This document shows positions 1-7,191 of a stretch of DNA of 22,456 nucleotides, piece by piece. Each line of letters begins with the position of its first letter. The stretch's first letter is position 1. Location: the NCBI GenBank assembly GCA_945836565.1, contig CAMALN010000005.1, positions 1 to 22,456 of the forward strand, written 5' to 3'. The notes under the pieces are model-generated. The model was not told the DNA's origin. It did not search any database and saw only the letters and a list, made by a program, of their open reading frames with translations. Made by a program: the position numbers and the translations under genes. The DNA is from an uncultured Lachnospiraceae bacterium (GTDB lineage: Bacteria; Bacillota; Clostridia; Lachnospirales; Lachnospiraceae).

Positions 1-93
1 ACAGGCAGAAGCTGTTTGACCTGTACACATTTTGCTAAGGATGAGCATTGCAAGCTTGACCTTTACGATCCGATAGCTAAAGAGATAAAGTAG
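1..93 (+). CDS. C-terminal fragment of a small Cys-containing protein
   Basis: The window opens inside a reading frame that gives 30 residues before a TAG stop at 91-93. The visible tail has three cysteines, in the order SCLTC then EHC, followed by KLDLYDP and a lysine-rich end. A CxxC pair followed by a third Cys could bind metal, but too little is present to assign a family. That the frame is real is supported by a good intrinsic terminator about 50 bases after the stop and by the start of an independent transcription unit after that. I do not recognise the gene. The upstream part lies outside the window. Confidence 0.55.
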   Translation, partial: TGRSCLTCTHFAKDEHCKLDLYDPIAKEIK

Positions 94-140
94 TATTTAT
101 GTAGCGGTTGCTTTAGACTATATTGTGCTATGGTGACAGT

Positions 141-175
141 AAGGGTATATGCATTAGTATATGCCCTTTTCTGTT
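141..175 (+). terminator. Rho-independent terminator of the upstream gene
   Basis: Bases 143-152 (GGGTATATGC) pair with 157-166 (GTATATGCCC) around an ATTA loop. This makes a 10-bp stem with two G-U type pairs, and TTTT follows at 167-170. It closes the transcript of the fragment at 1-93. Confidence 0.8.
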
Positions 176-207
176 ATCCTAAATGTTGTTCTAAATAGCA
201 TACTCCC

Positions 208-236
208 TTGACACAAAATAGTTAGATTGATATACT
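208..236 (+). promoter_or_regulatory. Sigma-A promoter for the ABC-F/trpS unit
   Basis: A perfect -35 TTGACA at 208-213 and a -10 TATACT at 231-236 are separated by 17 bp. The transcript would start near 243, leaving a leader of about 70 nt before the ATG at 314. No obvious riboswitch or T-box is visible in that leader. Confidence 0.85.
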
Positions 237-313
237 CAGCTTTGTATGAGCAGGTGGAATATATGATGTGATATTTATGTGACTGCGAATATATTTAGAA
301 AGGATTTTTATAT

Positions 314-1945
314 ATGATTAGTGCAAACAACGTAACATTAAGGCTTGGCAAGAAGGCTTTGTTTGAAGATGTCAATATCAAATTCACAGAGGGGAATTGC
401 TATGGACTTATCGGAGCAAACGGAGCAGGAAAGTCTACATTTTTAAAGATTCTTTCCGGTGAACTGGAGCCTACGAATGGTGAAGTAATCATGAATGCAG
501 GAGAGAGACTTTCGGTGCTGCAGCAGGATCACTTCAAATATGATGAGTACATAGCTCTTGATACAGTAATTATGGGTAACAAGAGATTGTACGAGATAAT
601 GAAGGAAAAGGATGCAATCTACGCTAAGGAAGATTTTACTGATGAGGATGGTATCAGAGCTTCAGAGCTTGAGGCAGAGTTTGCGGAGATGGACGGCTGG
701 AATGCTGAGTCTGATGCTGCTACACTCCTTAACGGTCTCGGTATAGATACAGAGCTTCACTATAAGCAGATGAGTGAGCTTGATGGTGGGGAAAAGGTAA
801 AGGTGCTTCTTGCACAGGCGCTTTTTGGTAATCCTGATGTACTTCTTCTCGATGAGCCTACAAACCATCTTGATTTGGATGCGATTGCATGGCTTGAGGA
901 GTTTTTGATAAATTTTGAGAATACGGTTATCGTTGTATCCCATGACAGATACTTCCTTAACAAGGTATGTACACACATAGCGGATATAGATTATGCAAAG
1001 ATTCAGCTTTATGCAGGTAACTACGACTTCTGGTATGAGTCAAGCCAGCTTATGATAAAGCAGATGAAGGAGGCAAATAAGAAGAAGGAGGAGAAGATAA
1101 AGGAGCTTCAGGAGTTCATACAGAGATTCTCCGCAAATGCTTCTAAGTCAAAGCAGGCTACGTCACGTAAGCGTGCGCTTGAGAAGATTGAGCTTGATGA
1201 GATAAAGCCATCGAGCAGAAAGTATCCGTATATTGATTTCAGACCTAAGAGAGAGATTGGAAATGAAGTACTTACAGTAGAGAATCTGTCGAAAACTGTC
1301 GACGGTGTTAAGGTGCTTGATAATATTTCATTTACCATAGGACATGATGACAAGGTAGCATTTGTAGGACCAAACACTATAGCTACAACTACATTGTTCA
1401 AGATTCTTGCAGGCGAGGAAAAGCCTGATGAGGGAACCTATAAGTGGGGTGTTACAACCTCACAGGGATATTTCCCTAAGGATAATACCAAGGAGTTTGA
1501 CAACGATTTGGTAATCGCTGACTGGCTCGCACAGTATTCTGATGACAAGGATGCAACCTATGTCAGGGGCTTCCTCGGACGTATGCTCTTCGCGGGAGAG
1601 GACGGAGTTAAGAAGGTTAAGGTACTGTCAGGTGGAGAGAAGGTCAGATGTCTTTTATCCAAGCTTATGATTATGGGCTCAAATGTGCTTATACTTGACG
1701 AGCCTACTAACCATCTTGATATGGAATCTATAACAGCCTTGAACAACGGACTTATTAAGTTCCCGGGTGTGGTTCTTTTCTCTTGTCAGGACCACCAGTT
1801 TGTCCAGACAACGGCAAACAGAATAATGGAGCTTACAAATACAGGACTTATAGATAAGCAGACAACCTATGACGAGTATCTTGCAAATGATGAGCTTGCC
1901 AGAAAGCGTCAGGTTATGAATATGCCTACAGAAGAAAATGATTAA
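314..1945 (+). CDS. ABC-F family ATPase, YbiT/YkpA subfamily
   Basis: This is a soluble protein with two ABC ATPase domains and no membrane segments, as in ABC-F proteins that act on ribosomes. Domain 1 has Walker A GANGAGKST (34-42), a variant signature LDGGE (156-160), Walker B LLLDE (177-181) and SHD (209-211). The charged linker (about 215-310) contains ANASKSKQATSR, a stretch I recall from E. coli YbiT. Domain 2 has an intact signature LSGGE (438-442) and Walker B LILDE (459-463). However, its Walker A is GPNTIATTT (352-360), where Thr358 replaces the catalytic Lys, and its H-switch His is replaced by Gln492 (SCQD). The second ATP site therefore looks impaired. The 543-aa length is normal for the family. 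The ATG is preceded by AGAAAGGA at 297-304. trpS follows after 12 bp in the same operon. The subfamily call is firm, but the cellular role is not. Confidence 0.93.
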   Translation: MISANNVTLRLGKKALFEDVNIKFTEGNCYGLIGANGAGKSTFLKILSGELEPTNGEVIMNAGERLSVLQQDHFKYDEYIALDTVIMGNKRLYEIMKEKDAIYAKEDFTDEDGIRASELEAEFAEMDGWNAESDAATLLNGLGIDTELHYKQMSELDGGEKVKVLLAQALFGNPDVLLLDEPTNHLDLDAIAWLEEFLINFENTVIVVSHDRYFLNKVCTHIADIDYAKIQLYAGNYDFWYESSQLMIKQMKEANKKKEEKIKELQEFIQRFSANASKSKQATSRKRALEKIELDEIKPSSRKYPYIDFRPKREIGNEVLTVENLSKTVDGVKVLDNISFTIGHDDKVAFVGPNTIATTTLFKILAGEEKPDEGTYKWGVTTSQGYFPKDNTKEFDNDLVIADWLAQYSDDKDATYVRGFLGRMLFAGEDGVKKVKVLSGGEKVRCLLSKLMIMGSNVLILDEPTNHLDMESITALNNGLIKFPGVVLFSCQDHQFVQTTANRIMELTNTGLIDKQTTYDEYLANDELARKRQVMNMPTEEND

Positions 1946-1957
1946 GGAGATGATTTT

Positions 1958-2959
1958 ATGATAGATGGCAAGAAGGTCATGCTTTCAGGCATGCAGTCAA
2001 CAGGAATAATTACACTTGGAAATTATCTCGGAGCGTTGAAGAATTGGGTGGATTTAAGTGATGATGACAGTATCAAATGCTTCTACGGCATCATGGATTT
2101 ACATTCAATCACAGTAAGACAGGATCCGGCAGAGCTTAGAAAGAATGCCAGAACACTTCTTATGCTCTATATAGCAGCAGGTCTTGACCCGGAGAAAAAC
2201 TGCATATTCTTCCAGTCACATGTGCCGGCACATGCTGAGCTTGCATGGATACTTAACTGCTACACCTATATGGGTGAGATGAATCGTATGACGCAGTTCA
2301 AGGATAAGTCGGCAAAGCATGCTGATAACATCAATACCGGATTATTCACTTATCCTGTGCTTATGGCAGCAGATATATTGCTTTATCAGGCAGACTATGT
2401 ACCTGTTGGAAAGGATCAGATGCAGCATCTTGAGATAACGAGAGATATAGCAAATCGTTTCAATGGTATATACGGTGATGTATTTACCATACCTGAGGGA
2501 TATGTTGGTCAGACCGGAGCCAAGATTATGAGCCTGCAGGACCCTACCAAGAAGATGTCAAAGTCGGATGAGAATCCAAATGCCTCGATATCACTTTTGG
2601 ATGATAAGGATACCATAATGAGAAAGTTCAAGAAGGCGGTAACGGATTCAGATGGATTTATTGCATACAGTGATGATAAGCCGGGCATCAAGAATCTTAT
2701 CGATATCTATTGTGCCGTAACCGGAATAACTGTAGAGGAAGCACTTAATGAGTTCGATGGTATGGGATATGGTGTGCTTAAGGAACATGTCGGAGAGGCT
2801 GTTGCAGGAAAGCTTGTGCCGCTACAGGAGCGTTTTAAGGAGCTTTCGCAGGATAAAGCATACATTGACAGAATAATAAAAGAGAATGCTGAACAGGCTG
2901 CTTATTATGCAAATAAGACCCTGCGTAAGGTTAAGAAAAAGGTTGGATTTATTATTTAA
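1958..2959 (+). CDS. trpS: Tryptophanyl-tRNA synthetase
   Basis: The enzyme charges tRNA-Trp with tryptophan using ATP. It is a class I synthetase with a Rossmann fold: the HIGH-equivalent is TGIITLGNYLGA (15-26), with Thr19 in place of His as in Bacillus-type TrpRS. VGKDQMQHLEITRD lies near 150-163 and KMSKS is at 199-203. The 333-aa length is normal. The Shine-Dalgarno sequence AAGGAGAT overlaps the stop codon of the ABC-F gene, so the two are translated from one mRNA. No T-box leader is seen, so regulation by uncharged tRNA at this locus seems unlikely. A strong terminator follows 9 bases after the stop. Confidence 0.97.
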   Translation: MIDGKKVMLSGMQSTGIITLGNYLGALKNWVDLSDDDSIKCFYGIMDLHSITVRQDPAELRKNARTLLMLYIAAGLDPEKNCIFFQSHVPAHAELAWILNCYTYMGEMNRMTQFKDKSAKHADNINTGLFTYPVLMAADILLYQADYVPVGKDQMQHLEITRDIANRFNGIYGDVFTIPEGYVGQTGAKIMSLQDPTKKMSKSDENPNASISLLDDKDTIMRKFKKAVTDSDGFIAYSDDKPGIKNLIDIYCAVTGITVEEALNEFDGMGYGVLKEHVGEAVAGKLVPLQERFKELSQDKAYIDRIIKENAEQAAYYANKTLRKVKKKVGFII

Positions 2960-2965
2960 TAAGGT

Positions 2966-3020
2966 TATAGCAAATGCCTCGCTAAAAAGCGAGGCATTTG
3001 CTGTATAGTGTTTATTTTTA
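2966..3020 (+). terminator. Intrinsic terminator after trpS
   Basis: A perfect 15-bp stem (2969-2983 with 2988-3002, AGCAAATGCCTCGCT) closes an AAAA loop. A T-rich stretch lies at 3011-3019, slightly displaced from the stem. It sits between convergent genes. The stem itself would also form in the transcript from the minus strand, although the U-run on that side is poor. Confidence 0.88.
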
Positions 3021-3058
3021 GTATAATGCTCAGCTTCCTTTTGTACTTTCTTTCGGGA

Positions 3059-3970
3059 TTATTCGTAAGCTAATTTTATACCGTATATATATTCTATAAG
3101 TCTGAATGAATTCCTTTTATTTTGCTTCTCGGCACCCGGGAAGCACAGATATATATTATCATATCCTGTATTTAAGCCTTTGGCGAATTCTGTATCACTT
3201 ATATCGATTGCATAAGGCTCATAGTCGCCGTTTGGATTGATTGAATCGTACATATAATCACTTAGCGCCTTGTAGGCATCAGCGTCAAGGTATCCCTTAA
3301 GCGGCTTTATAATTTTACTATAGCTGCAATATTTTAGTCCCTTTTCGTCTGTGATGATAACATCATATTCACCAATCTCGCACTGCGTTGAAAGAATGTT
3401 GTAATCTGTACTGTTGCTTGTCTGTACATATTCTGCATTCTCAAGATAATAATCAAAGTCTATCTTCATATTGAAGGCGGAAGGAAATCTGCTGTCATCC
3501 GATAATTCGAAGTATTCCCGATAATCCTCTTCAAAGGAAGTGTTTATAGCATCCTTATTTTCTGCATTCAATATTACATAAGCAAGCCCTACCGGTCGTG
3601 TATTCTTATATATTGTAACACCAAGATATGAAACGAAGATTAATACTATTACAGGTATGATGATGTTCCATTTGTAGTAATCAAAGAAATATCGTAGCTT
3701 CTGTGATTTTGTCATATCACTCGTATATTCCTTGTATTGCTCCTTTTTGAAACGCTTTCTCTCCCTGCGGCTCATGCTGTGCAGCTCAAGCTTATTCTCC
3801 CCGTTAACACGTGAAGCTTTATTTTCAGAAGCATTTTTTTCATAAGCTTTTTTTTCGGAATCCTCATTCTCTGAAATGCTATCCGCAGCATTATCTGCTT
3901 TATCGGCATTCGCCTCAACCTCTATCTTATCCCCAACATCCTGTACTTGCTCTTTGTTTTCATCCGCCAT
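3059..3970 (-). CDS. Unrecognised single-pass membrane protein
   Basis: The 303-aa protein has no family I can name. Residues 1-62 are hydrophilic and low in complexity, rich in Asp, Glu, Asn, Lys and Ala. Residues 66-90 are strongly basic (RRERKRFKKEQ). One membrane segment follows at about 101-121 (IIIPVIVLIFVSYLGVTI core). The remaining 180 residues should lie outside the cell, since the positive side stays inside. This outer part contains YDVIITDEKGLKY and is rich in Tyr and Asp, which loosely recalls a periplasmic-binding-like fold. The start is supported by AGGAGG (minus strand, 3980-3985) 9 bases before the ATG. It stands alone, convergent to trpS and divergent from the hydrolase-like gene. 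An anchored sensor or envelope-assembly factor is conceivable, but the sequence does not prove either. Confidence 0.8.
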   Translation of the reverse strand: MADENKEQVQDVGDKIEVEANADKADNAADSISENEDSEKKAYEKNASENKASRVNGENKLELHSMSRRERKRFKKEQYKEYTSDMTKSQKLRYFFDYYKWNIIIPVIVLIFVSYLGVTIYKNTRPVGLAYVILNAENKDAINTSFEEDYREYFELSDDSRFPSAFNMKIDFDYYLENAEYVQTSNSTDYNILSTQCEIGEYDVIITDEKGLKYCSYSKIIKPLKGYLDADAYKALSDYMYDSINPNGDYEPYAIDISDTEFAKGLNTGYDNIYLCFPGAEKQNKRNSFRLIEYIYGIKLAYE

Positions 3971-4010
3971 ATATTAATTCCTCCTAGAAACTGCATAAGT
4001 AACGAAAGTT

Positions 4011-4039
4011 ATTCTAACATAATAAGAAAATATATTAAA
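4011..4039 (-). promoter_or_regulatory. Probable extended -10 promoter of the minus-strand gene
   Basis: On the minus strand the sequence reads TGT-TAGAAT, an extended -10 with its hexamer at 4016-4011. TTTAAT lies 17 bp upstream (4039-4034) as a weak -35. Transcription would begin around 4004, about 34 nt before the start codon. Confidence 0.45.
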
Positions 4040-4222
4040 GCTATAAATAGTGAAGAAATGGTGAAAAAGTAAAGAAATGGATAGTTGTATGGAAAAAGGA
4101 ATGTTGAATAAATAAAATTGTACTTATGTAGAGAAAATGAATATACAGAAATTTTCAGAGTTAATATAAAGTAAAATCAGCAGTTGCGATGCAGCTGCGT
4201 CATATTAGTCAAAGTGATATAT

Positions 4223-4251
4223 TTGAAATATACCATTCATTCTGCTATAAT
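4223..4251 (+). promoter_or_regulatory. Sigma-A promoter of the hydrolase-like gene
   Basis: TTGAAA (4223-4228) and TATAAT (4246-4251) are 17 bp apart, and TGC precedes the -10, which makes it an extended -10 element. The start point falls near 4258. That is just at the edge of a 19-bp near-palindrome (4260-4278, ATGTTTCGT-T-ACGAAGCAT) that could act as an operator or a 5' hairpin. Confidence 0.8.
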
Positions 4252-4303
4252 ACCTTAGAATGTTTCGTTACGAAGCATATTGTTTTGACGAAAGAGGTTT
4301 CAT

Positions 4304-5368
4304 ATGCGTAAAAAAAATTTTTTCTGGAAATTACTTTTGAAGGTATTGCTTGTTGTTATACTGGCATTTGTACTGACTATAGGAGCACTTCTTATTATAG
4401 CAGGAGTAAGACATTCGAGTCTTAAGAAGGAGGAAGCACAGTATCTTGTACCGCCGGGAGAGGTGGTAAATGTAAACGGACATGATTTAAATGTGATTCA
4501 CAGAGGTGACGAGACAAAGGACAAGGCCTTGGTGTTCGTGCATTCAAATAAGTCTATAGACAATGCGGTGACACTTTCTCCGCTTTTTGATGAGCTGGAG
4601 GATTATGAGATAATATATGTAGACAGAAGCGGATATGGCTTCAGCGATGATTACGATGCGGATAAGAGCATTGATGCTATGCTTGATGAGGTAAGACAGG
4701 CTGTACAGGCTGTGTCAGAGAGAAAAAGCTATATAGTGGTTGCGGAGAAAGCTGCCGGTGTTATGGCGATTCATTGGGCTAACAGGTATCCGGACGAGGT
4801 TGAGGCGATTGTGGGACTTCATATGTTCTTTCCTGACCAGTATACGGAGCTTGAAGATGATGCGTATTGTAATATGAGTAATAAGCTTTTGGTAACTCTG
4901 GTGAAATGCGGTGCACACAGATATGCAAGCTCAATATATCCGTCAAATGATTTCAGCTTATATACCGAAAGACAGATGACTGTAAGGAATGCTCTTGTAT
5001 CAAACCGTTTCTATACAAAGGGAATGTATAATGAGGATAAGCAGATTGTCAAGAATGCCAAGCTTGTTGCAGCTGAGCCATGGCCTGAAGCTACGCCGAT
5101 GTATCTGATATATGCGAATCCTTTTATGGACCCGTATCTTCATGAGAGTGCGGATATGCAGGAGCTGTATAATCAGGTTACGGAGCAGGGTGAGGAATAT
5201 GACCCTGTAGCGAGCTATAATGATTATTACAGGACATATGTAGAGGATAAGAATAAAAGAACCGGAAATATCACAATAGAGGAAATATCCGGTCCGGAGA
5301 AGCTTATAACATATAATCCAAAGGAGCTTGCAAAATTGATTTCAGACTATACAAATTCACTAGAATAA
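4304..5368 (+). CDS. Membrane-anchored alpha/beta-hydrolase-fold protein, probably inactive
   Basis: The first 7 residues are basic and are followed by a long hydrophobic segment (about 8-34). The 354-aa protein is therefore probably anchored with its main domain outside. The fold is recognisable from ALVFVHS (75-81), YEIIYVDRSGYGFSD (101-115) and the helix after the usual nucleophile elbow, AIHWANRYP (155-163). At the elbow, where GxSxG is expected, the sequence reads VVAEKAAG (145-152), which puts Lys149 in the nucleophile position. The C-terminal site where His is normally found reads GPEKLIT (330-336). An acidic residue may survive in FMDP. This points to a non-catalytic or binding role, although an unusual mechanism cannot be excluded. 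The ATG has AAAGAGG 6 bases upstream. The gene has its own promoter, and no neighbour suggests a substrate. Confidence 0.82.
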   Translation: MRKKNFFWKLLLKVLLVVILAFVLTIGALLIIAGVRHSSLKKEEAQYLVPPGEVVNVNGHDLNVIHRGDETKDKALVFVHSNKSIDNAVTLSPLFDELEDYEIIYVDRSGYGFSDDYDADKSIDAMLDEVRQAVQAVSERKSYIVVAEKAAGVMAIHWANRYPDEVEAIVGLHMFFPDQYTELEDDAYCNMSNKLLVTLVKCGAHRYASSIYPSNDFSLYTERQMTVRNALVSNRFYTKGMYNEDKQIVKNAKLVAAEPWPEATPMYLIYANPFMDPYLHESADMQELYNQVTEQGEEYDPVASYNDYYRTYVEDKNKRTGNITIEEISGPEKLITYNPKELAKLISDYTNSLE

Positions 5369-5443
5369 CGGTCGGATTTTTGATGTTTTGTACAGTATTT
5401 ATAAGTTATAGGTATATATCACAATAAACTTGTAAAAAAATGC

Positions 5444-5472
5444 TTGCATTATTGTTTATTATGTCCTATAAT
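5444..5472 (+). promoter_or_regulatory. Promoter of the sugar-importer operon
   Basis: TATAAT at 5467-5472 has TTGCAT 17 bp upstream (5444-5449). The start would fall near 5479, giving a leader of about 168 nt. A second TATAAT (5569-5574) lies closer to the gene but has no good -35. Confidence 0.65.
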
Positions 5473-5477
5473 AACCA

Positions 5478-5532
5478 TTGTCATTAGGAATGCTATGACA
5501 AAGGAAATATGGTGAATCACTTGATGATTCCC
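5478..5532 (+). promoter_or_regulatory. Structured leader or operator dyads of the importer mRNA
   Basis: Two hairpins can form in a row. TTGTCAT (5478-5484) pairs with ATGACAA (5495-5501), and GAATCA (5514-5519) pairs with TGATTC (5525-5530). As an alternative, TTAGGAAT in the first loop could pair with ATTCCCCTAA further on. The first dyad covers the expected transcription start, so it could also be a repressor operator. I do not recognise a known riboswitch. Confidence 0.4.
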
Positions 5533-5646
5533 CTAAACTACCTCTGAATGTACATATTTTGATAATTATATAATTTCGGTTGTGTAATTTGACGAAAAGT
5601 GCGTTAAAGAGGAAAACACATTATTTTATCTAAAGGAGGGTTTTTT

Positions 5647-7065
5647 GTGAAAAAAATCAAAAAGGCTATGGCTCTTTCTTTAGCAGTTGCAATGGGACTT
5701 TCTCTTGTAGCTTGTGGAGATAAGAAGTCAGACGACACAACAACAGCAGCACCTACTACAGAGGCTGAAAATACTGAAGCAACAGGCGGAGATGCTACAG
5801 ATGCTCCAGTTGCTACAGCTGATGAGGGTAAGGTACTCAACATTTATTGCTGGAATGAGGAGTTCAAGTCAAGAGTAACTGCTCACTATCCAGGATATGA
5901 GGAGGTTGACGCTACATCTGGTAAGATCGGCGATGTTGACGTAAAGTGGAACATCACTCCATCTACAGATAACGCTTATCAGAACAACCTTGACCAGCAG
6001 TTGTTGAACCAGGAGTCAGCAGCAGCAGATGACAAGATTGATATGTTCCTTGTAGAGGCTGACTACGCACTCAAGTATGTAGACACTGATTACACTATGT
6101 CAGTAGCAGATCTTGGTATTACAGATGCAGAGCTCGCTGAGCAGTATCAGTATACTAAGGACGTTATGACAGACTCAAACGGAGTTCTTAAGGGTCTTTC
6201 ATGGCAGGCCTGCCCTGGTGTTCTTATCTACAGCAGAGATGTTGCTAAGGATATGTGGGGAACAGATGACCCAGCTACAGTTCAGGAGCATGTAAAGGAT
6301 TGGGCAACATTCTATGCTACTGGTGCTGAGCTCAAGGCTAAGGGCTATAAGCTTACAGCTACTGTAAACGATTCATATCGTGTATACTCTAACAACGTAT
6401 CAAGCAAGTGGGTTGAGGATGGAAAGCTTAACATCGATCCAAGATTCAAGGAGTGGGCTGAGGCAGAGAAGGCTTCTTACGAGGCTGGACAGACTACTAC
6501 TGGCGGTCTTTGGGGAGATGAGTGGAGCACTGGTTTCTATCCAGAAGGAAAGGTATTCGCTTACTTTGGACCAGCTTGGTTAATCGACTTCTGTATGGCT
6601 GCAGATGACGAGAAGTCAATCGCACATGCAGGTGGTTGGGCAGCAACTACAGGACCAGAGGGATTCTTCTGGGGTGGTACATGGATCTGTGCAGCAACAG
6701 GAACTGATAACCCAACAATCGTAGCTGACATTATGAGACAGCTTACAACTAACGTTGACATCATGACTGGTATCGTTAAGGATGATAACGATTTCGTTAA
6801 CAACAAGTCAGCTATGGAGGCTATGGCAGCTGATACTTCTTACGGTGATGCTGTACTTGGCGGACAGAACGCACTTGGAATGTTCTGCGAGGGTGTTGAG
6901 AAGATCGACCTTTCAAACATTTCTTCATACGATCAGGGATGTAACGAGGAGTTCCAGAACGTTATGACAGATTACTTCCAGGGTAACTACGCTTCATACG
7001 ATGAGGCTATTGAGGTATTCAAGAGCAACATTCAGGAGAAGTACCCAGCTATTACAGTAGAGTAA
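5647..7065 (+). CDS. Sugar ABC transporter solute-binding lipoprotein (CUT1 type)
   Basis: This extracellular receptor delivers a carbohydrate to the permease pair encoded just downstream. The signal peptide is basic at the N-terminus (KKIKK) and ends in the lipobox LVAC with lipid-bearing Cys23. A Thr/Ala/Glu-rich tether (about 29-57) follows, then a family 1 binding fold beginning at VLNIYCWNEEF. Many Trp, Tyr and Phe residues (for example GFFWGGTWIC) fit a sugar-stacking pocket. The 472-aa length is typical. Translation starts at GTG (5647), set by a strong AAAGGAGGG at 5632-5640. Codon choice favours AAC, GAC and TAC more than in neighbouring genes, which suggests high expression. A hairpin after the gene would make it more abundant than the permeases. 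The ligand cannot be told from sequence. Confidence 0.93.
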   Translation: MKKIKKAMALSLAVAMGLSLVACGDKKSDDTTTAAPTTEAENTEATGGDATDAPVATADEGKVLNIYCWNEEFKSRVTAHYPGYEEVDATSGKIGDVDVKWNITPSTDNAYQNNLDQQLLNQESAAADDKIDMFLVEADYALKYVDTDYTMSVADLGITDAELAEQYQYTKDVMTDSNGVLKGLSWQACPGVLIYSRDVAKDMWGTDDPATVQEHVKDWATFYATGAELKAKGYKLTATVNDSYRVYSNNVSSKWVEDGKLNIDPRFKEWAEAEKASYEAGQTTTGGLWGDEWSTGFYPEGKVFAYFGPAWLIDFCMAADDEKSIAHAGGWAATTGPEGFFWGGTWICAATGTDNPTIVADIMRQLTTNVDIMTGIVKDDNDFVNNKSAMEAMAADTSYGDAVLGGQNALGMFCEGVEKIDLSNISSYDQGCNEEFQNVMTDYFQGNYASYDEAIEVFKSNIQEKYPAITVE

Positions 7066-7090
7066 TTGTTGATTGCTTATAACTAAATAG

Positions 7091-7143
7091 GCATATAAAA
7101 TATGCGTGCCTGTTTGGCACAAGCCAAGCAGACACGCTTTTTA
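7091..7143 (+). terminator. Intercistronic attenuator between binding protein and permeases
   Basis: A long hairpin spans 7104-7137: GCGTG/CACGC, CTG/CAG and TTGGC/GCCAA with two mismatches and an ACAA loop. TTTTT follows at 7138-7142. A smaller hairpin (7091-7096 with 7100-7105, loop AAA) overlaps its foot by two bases. Placement inside an importer operon implies partial termination that favours the binding protein. Confidence 0.75.
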
Positions 7144-7191
7144 TGTCTCTTCTGGTAAGGAAAAGCAAAAAAATTTGGTGGAGGTTATAGA

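Larger units (their letters stand above)
3971..4303. other. Divergent intergenic region, 333 bp
   Basis: The spacer is AT-rich and separates two divergent genes. It holds a promoter for each side and a short GC-richer dyad (4180-4198). The 9-mer TTTCGTTAC occurs near both expected start points, once per strand. I see no small gene or RNA gene here. Confidence 0.7.

Noticed and set aside
243..313. Possible T-box or riboswitch before the trpS operon
   Set aside because: The leader is about 70 nt, shows no T-box sequence (TGGNACC-like) or stable stem, and is too short.
4180..4198. 8-bp dyad (GCAGTTGC/GCAGCTGC) as a terminator
   Set aside because: No T-run follows on either strand, and it lies upstream of the -35. 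It may be an operator, but there is no further support.
4304..5368. Frameshift or decay as the cause of the missing catalytic Ser
   Set aside because: The frame is continuous on both sides of the elbow, fold motifs are kept before and after, and promoter and ribosome site are good. Substitution is the simpler reading.
5569..5574. Second TATAAT as the main importer promoter
   Set aside because: There is no acceptable -35 at 16-18 bp. Kept only as an alternative.
4284..5597. Repeat of TTTGACGAAA at 4284-4293 and 5588-5597 as a shared operator
   Set aside because: It is only 10 bases long, at different distances from the two start codons (10 and 49 bases) and without symmetry. Chance is likely.
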